NCBI GenBank assembly: GCA_030562195.1
Contig: JAUJPP010000007.1
Coordinates: 23,681,769-23,745,768, forward strand
Direction of reading: 5' to 3'
DNA length: 64,000 nucleotides
From: Nipponacmea schrenckii
Lineage: Eukaryota; Mollusca; Gastropoda; Lottiidae
In this document: one piece after another, positions 13,306-24,000 of the stretch
Numbering within the stretch: position 1 is the stretch's first letter
Layout of the letters: every line of letters begins with the position of its first letter
Translations under genes and position numbers: made by a program
Notes under the pieces: model-generated
Databases searched by the model: none
What the model was told of the DNA's origin: nothing
What the model saw: only the letters and a program-made list of their open reading frames with translations

Positions 13306-13489
13306 CAGTCCTAATAAAACTTCTGTGGATTTAAACGACGGTATCCTAGACTTGAATAAAGCTCATTTGCAAAGTACAGCCGAAAATGAAAGAATGAATA
13401 CCGGATTTGGTATGGACGCATATATTGATGCATATTCGCTCCTCCGCCCTTATATTTTAATATCGATAAATATAACAAGGACGATGTAA
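13306..13489 (+). CDS. Weak candidate exon or decayed coding fragment, unknown product
   Basis: After the acceptor-like TGTGTTTCAG (AG at 13304-13305) a plus-strand frame stays open to TAA at 13487-13489. The residues are rich in Asp, Asn, Lys, Glu, Ser and Thr rather than the Phe/Leu/Ile/Cys seen in random AT-rich frames, and the stretch carries many CpGs. A possible donor, TTTG|GTATGG, lies at 13409/13410. It could be an exon of an unrecognised plus-strand gene, a decayed gene fragment or chance: about 60 open codons is not significant alone. I recognise no family. Confidence 0.15.
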
Positions 13490-15499
13490 TGAACGAAAAT
13501 AATGAATTCATTCATACCTCAATTTGCTTTTTTTTTCTGGCATCTCCAAAAAATAAATTATTTGTCATAAAATCTGCATTAATTTTATATTAAACTGACA
13601 AATCCCAAAATTAGTCGTTATCAAGAAAATCAGAACGGCCAGATTATCATTCAGACACGTCATTGCTCCAGGGCATCTTGTTAAATATGTGGCTATAATG
13701 TGCAGATGAACTGTACAAGTTAGTTGTGATGGTGTTATTGATGATAAAATGATTAAAATCATCTCCTTAGTAACACCTCATTACAGATGTAGAAATATTT
13801 AACAACAAATACATTGACTGCAATAACATCTGATCTTCAATTGGTAACAGGTTAACTTTCTCTTTCTTACTTATGAATTCTTTACAAGTTGCTTTACATG
13901 CTTTTATGGGAAGACAAGACTAGAAATAATTAAGCACGATTGCATATTGAAACAATCCTATTTGAATTCAAGTAATACAACTCGAAAAAGTTAGGAAAAA
14001 ATTTACATGAACAATGACCAGAAACGACAATATTAAAATATAACACTGCAGTGATGCAAAATAAAGAAACAATATTTTATTACGTTAATATTATGAATGT
14101 CTTTCATGAATTGGTTTTGTTCAAGAAATGCACATTTAACAACACATTGGGGCAACTTTCGGATACTAAATTCAGAATTTGTTATTCCTAACCAAATATA
14201 TTCAGGGCGACTTTTGTCCCTTTCAATGCTTGTTGTTCGCGAACCTACTGGCCTTTGAATTTCAGTGCAAAAATGTATGCAATGTTAATGTAAAATACCG
14301 AAATGAGATGGTCAATCAACTACTGTACTGTTAACAACCATTGCTGATCGGAACTAACAGGTGTGTAAGTTACTGCACGGAATCTGACGTATCATGCATT
14401 CTTAGTATCAATCAAAAAAATATTTTCGTCATTTGAAAGTGTGTTTTAAGATGAGGATGACTTCAACAATGGAATAAAATAACAACTGTCAGATTAAACA
14501 AGTTAATGTCAGGGAATCAAGATCGTTCTTCTAAAACTGCAGAATTACCGGCTGGAACTTGCATGCATTAATCTGCTCATTAAAGGTCTTATCTCAGTGC
14601 AATCGTTTCTGTACATGACATTCCAAGACTTCCTGATTTATGAGCTCCTTGGAATTGTGACAGCCTTCTCTTTGGTCACAGATGGCTACGTCTCAATAAA
14701 ACTAAATTCCATTACCATCAATGTGACATGGATCCATTAAAACACAATAGGTCAAGTCATTTAAAAGACAGTTAGAAGAAATTACAATCAACTGAACATG
14801 ATGATGTTGAACAATCAAATAAACTAGGCAATTATTGGACAATCAAATAAACAGGTTAATGAAGAACAAATCAACGTTTGTGCTGATCCCTCTGTCAAAC
14901 GCGATCACCTGAATTTGAAAGCAATTTCGGCATGGCTCCCCATGTTACGCAGATAGGTATTCAAAATATGAATCCTATTCAAGACAGTTTGTTCTATTCT
15001 TTTTAGCGCTCAGATAAAACACATCTATAATCCAGTCATTTCAATCTATTAATTTATACTCTAGGTCCCAGAAACTAAATGTTTCTATTCTCAATTGTGA
15101 ATTCATATTCTTAAAACAAATATACCAGGAACTAGATGTTCAATTATGAATTCATGTTTATATTATTGAAAAAAAAAACATACTACGATTAGAATTAGAA
15201 GGGTTTATGCTTCTCCATAGTTATGTTTTCTCTTTGTTAATCAGTATGTCATTTTTCAATAATTCCGCCCGATTTATGTCTTACGACGTACCTACTTAAA
15301 TATATAATTGTAAGTCTAGGATTCTTAACAACAGACAAGATTTTCACATGTATGTCAAAAAATCTTTAACCGTGGGAGATCCCGTTATTGAAATGGATTA
15401 GACTTGCCTACTAAGTCTATTATAATGGTATAATTAGTGAAATTGGTTTGAGCTGGAGGGGTTAATCAGAGTTATTATAGAGTAAAATAACATGCCTGT
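13490..15499. other. AT-rich intergenic sequence
   Basis: No gene-like structure. The only small repeat is a pair of GACAATCAAATAAAC-like phrases near 14810-14850. Confidence 0.45.
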
Positions 15500-15620
15500 C
15501 TAACAGTGGCGGCTCCAGCTGCTGAGACTGGGGTCCTGAATAGTGGGGCAGACTCTGGGGGGGGGGGGCTGTCCAATACGTGGGAGAGCAATAGGTATAT
15601 TAGTTAACGCCCACTGTTAG
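15500..15620. mobile_element. Small inverted-repeat element, possibly a hAT-type MITE remnant
   Basis: The left end CTAACAGTGGCG (15500-15511) is the near-complement of the right end CGCCCACTGTTAG (15608-15620). The CAGTGGCG core resembles the CAGTG/CAGNGG termini common in hAT transposons. The inside is GC-richer than its surroundings and holds a run of 12 G (15557-15568). I could not find a convincing 8-bp target duplication, so family and exact ends are uncertain. Confidence 0.3.
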
Positions 15621-16850
15621 GAAAAATGTTATCTAATAATGATATTCTTGATTGTCCCGTGTATTCCACAAATTCGATCTTTTGAAAGTATACGTCGTTA
15701 AGAAGACTTCCGGAGAAGTTGATAAGTCGATTTCGTACAGTTTTATAAATGAGAACACTTTATGTAAAGCCCAGTATATTTGGATGTCTTACATCTATGA
15801 GAAAAAAATTTCACTTTTGTTTTTCGCTATAGCTGGACGATTTCAGAAGCTAGAAAATAAACAGTAGAAATGCTTTTATACGATGATTGATTTGCGGATA
15901 GTTATAATCCCTTCACTGATTAAGGCATCTATTTTAGTTGACAAGATCAAATCTTACATTAGTCACCTTGCCATTCGCAACACTTTGTCTTACACCTTTT
16001 GTAATACAAGGTCATCTAGGTACAACGACTCCCCTTATCTTTCAGTCCATCCCATAATGATTTCCCATGCTGAAACATTTCCATTCAAACATTATTTGAA
16101 TTATCAACATATTTAGGATAGTTTGGATTTTGGGTGATTTGAAATTCGTGTTGCGAGGGTAAGTTTCGCCCTATCACCCCCAAATAATTTTTTTTTGTAC
16201 GTTTAAACTTGGTGGTCAAGCTATGAATCCCAGTAGCATTTATATTATTGATTTTCATACAAACACGTTGAGTCTTTTCAGCATTTCATTCAAGTCTTCC
16301 TTCAACAATCCTGTTTAGGTTTATGCCTGAAGGCTTCTTCTTGGTTAAGCCATGTGGAAGTAATGGTTACGGATATGTCAGCCACAAGTGCCAGTACATA
16401 CGTCTGAATAAATCAGCATAAATTTTCAACCAATGTGTGGCATTTATTAGGATAATTATTGCCCTCGTCGCATTAATAATATAAAACCACTCCGCTGAAC
16501 ACATTGACCACTTGCTCGTTGCGGCTAGCGATCAAATACATGAGTCGTGTGCAGTTAATGCTTAATATAACATGTTTTCATTCATAAATTTCAATGAATT
16601 AAAATTGATATATCATCAAGAAATATAGGCTAGCTATTTATTCGTTATAAACACTTGTACACATTATTTTTTACGTTATTTACTTCAGGACAGATTTTCC
16701 CCGCTTTCCCCAAGTTACTTAAATTTAATGGTAAAAAGCTTTTTCTTGTGACGAAAAGCATCACTGAATAGTATTGAAGGAATTAAGTACAGTATACCAA
16801 TTGATTCGTTTGAATCCACATGGTTTCTATTTTAAGCATGTCACATGACT
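15621..16850. other. Sequence upstream of the promoter region
   Basis: Two short plus-strand frames (15652-15867 and 15883-16116) lie just downstream of the hAT-like remnant. Both lack splice sites and recognisable domains and could be transposon debris or chance. Otherwise nothing is seen. Confidence 0.35.
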
Positions 16851-16854
16851 TGCT

Positions 16855-17114
16855 ACAACGCCATCTAGTGATTGTTTACTTTATGTAAATGAGCTGTTTT
16901 CCATATATGGCAAATGACCTTCTGACCCTATACCTCGTTTTCATTCTCCATAGTCTGAACTATACAATCAATGGCGTGCATGTATAACACAGTACGTTCA
17001 TTTTCTCACTAAGTTTTGTGTTTATCTTTGGATTTCTATATTGAAAAGTGCATCTATGTGGCTTGTAAGGAAATATAGGACTGATTGGTCGGAGGGCAAG
17101 TGATTTTTTCCAAT
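16855..17114 (+). promoter_or_regulatory. Putative promoter / 5' UTR of the first-exon gene
   Basis: In the 260 bp before the start codon, in order: CGCCATCTAGTGAT (16860-16873), close to the reverse complement of the CTCF core; TTATGTAAAT (16881-16890), one base off a POU octamer; CCATATATGG (16901-16910), a perfect palindromic CArG box, the SRF/MADS target; and CTGATTGGTC (17081-17090), a reverse-strand CCAAT box with good NF-Y context. There is no clear TATA box at a fixed distance and the transcription start cannot be placed, so the CCAAT box may lie within the 5' UTR. Function is inferred from motif matches and position only. Confidence 0.35.
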
Positions 17115-17205
17115 ATGGATGTTGGATTAGTTAGAAAAAAGAAGCGAAACGGACTATACGTTGTCCGATTCTTGTGTCTTCTTGGTTTATTCACAGTTAT
17201 AGGAG
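17115..17205 (+). CDS. First coding exon of a secreted or membrane protein (signal peptide exon)
   Basis: ATG at 17115 sits in good initiation context (A at -3, G at +4), with an in-frame TGA upstream at 17082-17084, so it is the first usable start in this frame. Thirty codons follow: a short N-terminal stretch, a basic cluster RKKKR at residues 7-11, then a hydrophobic core from about residue 14 to 29 interrupted by one Arg at 18. This is the layout of a signal peptide or signal anchor. The exon ends at 17205 with GGAG|GTAAGCC, a strong donor, leaving one G of codon 31 (phase 1). Phase-1 junctions after signal peptides, followed by very long first introns, are common in genes for cell-adhesion and receptor proteins of the Ig, EGF or fibronectin type, but the mature protein is outside what I can identify. 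The rest of the gene must lie mainly downstream. Confidence 0.6.
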
Positions 17206-19612
17206 GTAAGCCCAAGTTTTTTTATACTTTCAAACTCGCCATTATAGTTGTCTAAAAGTTGTCAGTTTAGAAGACAAGTTTTGAAACACATTATATATTC
17301 ATTTATATACACCATACATTCGTATTTAACGCCAATAAAGTGTATTTAAAGTATCATTACACCCTTAAAAAAGTTATATCGTTCACAATAACCGCTATGT
17401 TATAACCCCATTGTTCTTTCTAATCCCGGTCACAGATTTTAACTTTGACTTCTTTTGAAAGAATTTTAGTATTAGGTCGGTCTAGAAGTATCGTTCAGAT
17501 TATGTTCTTAAAGTCAAATTTTTTGCAAACAATTAATGTAAGGAATTAATGGATTTATAGGTTTTGATATTGGGCATTATGATGTATATCAATTTACAAA
17601 ACACGTATTTCAATATGATATTAGTAGGCTAATTCAAGAAAATATTACTAGTACCGTACCTTAAAAAAACATATTTTTCTTGGTTCTAAAACATACTTCC
17701 TATAATTTCTACTATGAAATTTTATTTGAAATGTGCCATTAATACTTACTGAAAGGAAAGAAAAACAAATACATTAATCTTCATATTATACAATACAATA
17801 TACAGTTAGAATTTACAACTGAAATTTGAATTATTCAGTTAATATACTCCAAAAACTAATTTGTATATCACCTAAAGTCTATTCCTCTGCAATTTCATTT
17901 TTAACAAAAGAAAATTCTATCTAAAAAAGTTAACAAGGTTTCAGAAATGTCTTCAAAACTGATTCTAATAGAAAAAAGACTTCTGAAGCGAATATGTTTC
18001 AATGTTCCTAAAAAATGTTTTGTGTCAAAGACAAAAAATTGTTATACTATTTACGTCTACAGAAAGTTTCATGGCTTCTTCACTGATGTCAGTTGTTAGA
18101 TGATATTTAGGTGAAACACTTTTGAATTTTTTTCAAGTTTTTGTGTTTAGTTAGAGGCAATACAATTCTTGAATCAACAAGACTAGAGGAGAAGATATTT
18201 GCAGATTTACTGCCAGTCAACTTTATTCTGGTGTTGGTTTATTATTTTAGCTTTAAAATGAGAATTACAGATCCCAGAGTAGGTCTGCTATTATTATGTA
18301 GTTAAAACATAACCCAAGATTAGCTTTAACTCTCTAACTACAGATTGGTTTAGTTTCAATCTGTGTGAGAACAAGAAAAACTACCAGTATCAAACTCAAC
18401 TAGATTTGATTAGTTTTCAGTCAGAGTTGGATAAATCTAAGTAATTTCTAAAAATAGTTAGATACCCGGTATTTGTATTTTTGTAAGTTTTCAATTTGTA
18501 TCAGAAAAGATGAAGAGAGCACATACAGAGAAAAGCTTTGTTTTTAGGCAAGATACAAAGACTAATCAAGGCAACACTATCAATATTTAAACGGATACTG
18601 CGTCTTAGCATGGACATAAATTTTACTTCTCAAGAATGGTCAATATGAGAATATATTCATCAGGGAACTTACCTTGTGTCATAAAGTAACATAATCTCTT
18701 AAAATCTTGAAAACTTGCAAAACTAAGAAATTTTTGAAAAACGCTTGATCAATTTATTAAGCATTTTTCAATAATCAAATGTATTTTTATGAATAATTCC
18801 TTTTGGAATATTTGGTTATTTTTTTTATGTTACTCATAGCAGCTGATGAATAGAGCTTTTACTGGCCAAGTTTTAAATTTTAAAATTTTATGTTCACTTT
18901 AAGACCTATTATCCCTTTAATTTATGGTAATATGTCTATGATTTTCAATATTTCTAGAAACCTGAATTATACTTTCGAAATCTTTACAGCTTATAGAAAG
19001 TAACATCACTTATTTGAATCAATATGTTTTAAAAATCTGTAGATGTGTATGAAGCAGATCTCAAGGAGAATCCAGCATAAAAGTCAATTTACTGAAAATT
19101 AAAATGAAGTTGTTCATTAAAGATGCATTAATGTTTAAGATTCTGATAATTTACACTGCATTACGTAATTATTGATATACTGCACTTAGATACATTCTAG
19201 TTAATTCTTGAGAAATGTTCATCCCTCTCACAGTCTGTGTTGAAAATTGTAAAACAAAGTTGTTTTGGTGCTCAAATGAAACTCTTCTGCTTTAATAGGC
19301 ATTAAGGTACTTGAAATTGCACAAGCAGTGATTTGAAAATGAGTTGAATATTTATTCTTTTAGACAATGTTTTATTATTGTACACATTTCAAATAATGAG
19401 AAAAACTGCTGATTAAGTAGCCCAGGCTATTGTTGCTGAAAAATTTGTAATTCATAGTTCATAATTGGAATATTTGAAAGCAAAAGTATGAAACTTAATA
19501 GTCTTTTAAATTGAATTTAATTCTGTTTGAAAAAATTGATCTGGTATAATATGAAAATGGTGTTTATGAAAGTTCATTAATAACTACTTTGGCATTCTCA
19601 AATATCTTACAG

Positions 19613-19770
19613 CAAGTCCATCTGTGACAATTTATGTTGGTACTCAATATTATTATATTGTCTGCTTTAATACTTCTGTTGGCAGAACTGTCAATAAATT
19701 CTGTTGTTCGGACCGTTTTAGTCCCTTTGGAGTTGTGTTACTTGCGTGTCATCTGGGAAAGGATCAATAA
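19613..19770 (+). other. Weak candidate alternative 3' exon, in frame with the first exon
   Basis: ATCTTACAG (AG at 19611-19612) is an acceptable acceptor. Spliced to the first exon's phase-1 end, the frame stays open for 51 codons to TAA at 19768-19770 and includes VTIYVG and YYYIVCF. No good donor lies inside, but AATAAATAAAT follows near 19946, so it could be an alternative terminal exon giving a short secreted product. A chance frame is about as likely. Confidence 0.12.
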
Positions 19771-20968
19771 TCATTAAAGTTGAAAATAATTTGAGAAACA
19801 TTTGTATAGTTTGGAGAGTAGTTTTTACATTATAGTTTTTGTTTAAAGGATAATTATTCTCTAGAAGAGGAGATTGATTTAATCTATTAAGACATAAAAA
19901 CTGGTCAATACCTAAAACTGTTTATTATTTTTATCCATTGAATTGAATAAATAAATGAAATATTTAGTATCTGGCGCCAGTTGTACACTGGATTATTTCT
20001 GACTGCAACAGTTATATTGTCATAATCTTTTGAATTGATGATATAAGACCTACATCAAAGAGAATCCTAGATGATAATTGCCAAAGAATTATTGTAAAAA
20101 GCTGTTAGTTTTCAACAGATTTGTAAAAGCCTAAATGGCATTATTGAATTTGTCATAGTGATAATGTTTATTAGAAATAAAGTGATAAATTGCTTGTAGG
20201 GCCTATGTAGAATTCTATGGTTTCTAGTGTCAAACATTTCTTGTTAAATTTGCACTTTGTTCTCTCTGTACTTTTGTATTAAAGATATCTTTTATAATGT
20301 AGTTTGGAGAGTATTCAGATGAAATCCAAAATTGATATAAAAGTTTATTTTCCTGAATTAATTAAAAGATCATACAATCAGTATTTTAATAACTCGAGAT
20401 TTTACCTATTAGTATATAAAATCGTACTTAATTATAATCTTAGACTTTTAATGCACACAATTAACACCTTTAAACACCAGGTGTTATATTTTTAAAAGTC
20501 ATTTAAGACAGTGTTGGATTTGACAGTTTGATCAACTTTCAAAAGCACAGGTGTCAAAAACAAATTGTAAACAATGTCTTATGTAAAATATAAATTCTGT
20601 AGTTGTAAGAGTTTTGTATGATTGATTAATTTTTAATTTACCAATTATCTTTTTTTAACCATCTGAATGTTTAAAATATCTTCTTATATCAAATCCAGTC
20701 ATCCATGTCCAATTTTTTTCAAATTTTTAATCTATTGATGCATGATGAAATGGATGTATGTTTCATGTATTATTGATATGATGCACACCGTGAGAGCAAC
20801 AGATGTTTGGAAGTGTCATGATGCCCTTACATACCTGTTGGGTGTGCTGTGATGCAACATAATTATTGATCATATATATCATATACATGTTATTTGTTTC
20901 TTCATGAGAGTAAACATGAATGAAACTTGACACAGTAATGGTAAAATACAATTTTTTTTTATGCTCAG

Positions 20969-21045
20969 AATCTTAACTCAAAGGATGTGGATGGAGTCTT
21001 TGTAGAGTTTTGTCATATATTATTGATACCCAGACTTCAAGAAAG
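20969..21045 (+). other. Candidate cryptic or cassette exon (77 nt)
   Basis: A ten-base T run followed by ATGCTCAG (AG at 20967-20968) is a strong acceptor, and AAAG|GTAAGG at 21045/21046 is a strong donor. One frame is open throughout, but joining it to the first exon at phase 1 puts TAA at the third codon, so inclusion would truncate the protein. It may be a pseudoexon, a poison exon or an alternative 5' exon. Confidence 0.22.
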
Positions 21046-24000
21046 GTAAGGTTGTCCTCTTCCATGCATAAACATCTTCTGCAACTATTTTATGGTGAAC
21101 AAAATGATGAGATACTGGTACTGTCAAAGTGAAGACCTATGTATTTGTACAAAACAAGATATATCAACCCTAAGGGCTTTGAAGTACTAATACCCTTTAA
21201 TTATTACTTAATCATTATTATCCATCTTTATCTCAATATTTCACACTGTTAGATGGGAAAATATATCAAAGGTCACAAGGTTAAATTTATGATATTTTTG
21301 AACAGTATTTGTCAAATCAAAATCAAATGTATTTATAACATTTTGCTTTTCTTGTTTAAGAGAAAACTATGAGTATACTCTTTGTCATCAAGTCCAAATG
21401 TGAAATAATGTTGTAATTTACATGTAGTTCGTGTTAAAAAATGAAATTCCAATTTGAATATATATCTAGTCAGAGAGTCTAGATGTTTGATATAGCAACC
21501 TCATTAAGGTTATCTATAATAAATATCAGTATATATGATAATTGTCAACTGCAGGTTCTGTCTTGCTTTCAGCACTTCATTAACAGATATGAGACCATCA
21601 TGCTGGTTTCTATCTCCAATCACAGCAGGTTTGTCTTACACTTATAAAAATATGATGTCTTTACGAGACAATTTGATTATGGAAATTAATATCTTGCATG
21701 AAATACGACAGGACTTGAAAAACACTCCACATTGCAATTTATATCAGTATGCTGTCATTTAAAACATGGAATTCAATTGGTTTTTGAAACGAAACAGTTC
21801 CTCTTACTCTTTCAATGAGGTTTTGGCAGATTAGATGGCGCCAAATCACTAATAAAAAGCGATATTTATCATCATTTATAGGGTATTTATGTGATTTTGA
21901 GATGCTGAAAGATGATTTCATCGTAGCAATGTTTCACATAAATCATAAAAATTGGATCAAATTTATGTCCACAGTCACCAGGGACTGGCAAGGGCAGCAG
22001 AAGTAGTACTTTCTTTGTGGGATTAATCACATTACTCTCTTAGTCACAGAATTTAATTATACAAGCATTGGACTGAAGGTCCGAGAGATTGGACACTATG
22101 ATACAGTTCTTCTTTAATAGGTTTCAAGCTTTGCCAATGTCAAGTCATTCCAAGCTCTGTTGGTTTCATGGAAATTAAAGGCATGCATGGCACATTCCAA
22201 CACTTGAAACAAAGGACAAGCAATGTGTTTCGGGAGAAGAAAATTGGTGTGACTCAGATGTCTCTTAATGTCCCCAGAGAATGGTACATATTTCATCAGT
22301 TGAAAAGATCATTCAAATACTGTCAGATAAGGTTTCAACCAGATTCTAGCCTTTTATTAGATTCGGTGAATGTTTCGCTGCAGAATTCCAATTCCAACAC
22401 TATCATGATGACAAAATTAATGGTTTTCTCTGTTGACTGCAGGTTTTTTCTAAGCTTCAATAAGGTAGCAGACGTTGTAATTTGAATTATGTTGTTCACT
22501 TTGAATTACCAGTGGTTTCAAATTAATGAGGTAAAAAAGGTATGAGATGGTAATGAGAGAATGAGCTATTGGACAAGATTAACTACAATTTATTATTATG
22601 TTTGTTTGATTGTTTCTCATTTCATTATTCACGTGTGAATAGTTAGCTTTGAATTTTCTGACATTTTTATTTGTCAAGGAGTGACGAACGAAATTACCTC
22701 TACAATTTACAAGGATATCATTAAGATTATGATATATGAGCTATCTTAAGCCACCATTCCTTGCATGTGGAGCAATCTTGACCAATATTTCTTCCATTAA
22801 AGCAAAAAATTTAGGAATAAGCTTATTACCAAAGTTGTTTTCTTCTTTACAAGTTCATGAAGCAAACAGCATTTAATTCATTTGATAATTTACAAAAATT
22901 CATGTATGAATAAGTAAGGCATCAATGTCCTTTTCATTGCAGATGGGTGTTTTCCAACTGTAAATTTGTACTATTTAAGTAATGTACCATGTCAAAATAC
23001 TACTAATGTATACTTAGATGATAGTCAAACCTAATGACATTTTTACTTGATAATTCAAGTCATTATTGAAATATTTGGAAAATTATTCAGGTTAAGATAA
23101 TGTTGGACAGATGAAAAATGAATTTGAAGTAAGTCTGTGATGACATCCTTCAAATATTGATGCATTTACATGCACCAAAGCCCAAGCCCAAAAAGATGAA
23201 GGTAGAGGAAGTAAACCCATTTTCCTTTTGAAGTAACTGATGGCTGGTCAATATGATGAAAGAGAGGATACACAAAGATAAATCAAGTTGATAAATAATT
23301 AATCGATCAGATATTGATGGGTTGATAGAGCTGACGAGAATGTCAGTATTGTTGATGACATCTACAGTACTTAAATCACCGTCCTCGCGTTCGACATGTT
23401 AGATACAATTAGATACGTCCTAAGATACCATAAATATTTAACTGTCTTACCTATCCAATAGATCTAATAGTACAAATAAGCAGATTAATTCAATTTTGGA
23501 ATCATTATTAATTGATACTTTTGCTGCAAGGCATGCTGCAACAGTTGTTATCTGATGAAAGAGGTTCTCTTTGAATTTATAAAACATCAAAAAGATTCCT
23601 TAAGATATAAGAGCTACATGTTTTTTAAATTGTTTTTTTCTAAAAGCTTCATGATCTGAAGACTGTTAAAAATGGACTTGCAGTCTTTCGTCATAGACCT
23701 GGATAAATCCTGAGGCCTCTTCTGTGAATTAATTAGATCTTATTCGCCTTAAAGCCTTCTTCTGTAAAAAGAAACCCAGATGTCAGAATGACATTTTTTT
23801 CATGACATTTCTGTTCTTTATCCATTACCACACGATTCAATCTTAATTTACACATTGAATTATACATGGAAAAAAAAGACAACATACATAATTCAAGAGC
23901 GGCCATGTTGGTTTTTATTGGACTAACAATCACAGGGACAATGAGAACATCTTGAAGATTTGACAGGTGACTGACATATGTATAGAAAGTATTGTGAGGC

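Noticed and set aside
22102..22485. 127-codon open plus-strand frame
   Set aside because: At about one-third GC, roughly 7% of codons are stops, so about one frame this long is expected by chance in 64 kb over six frames. It has no splice signals or recognisable domain.
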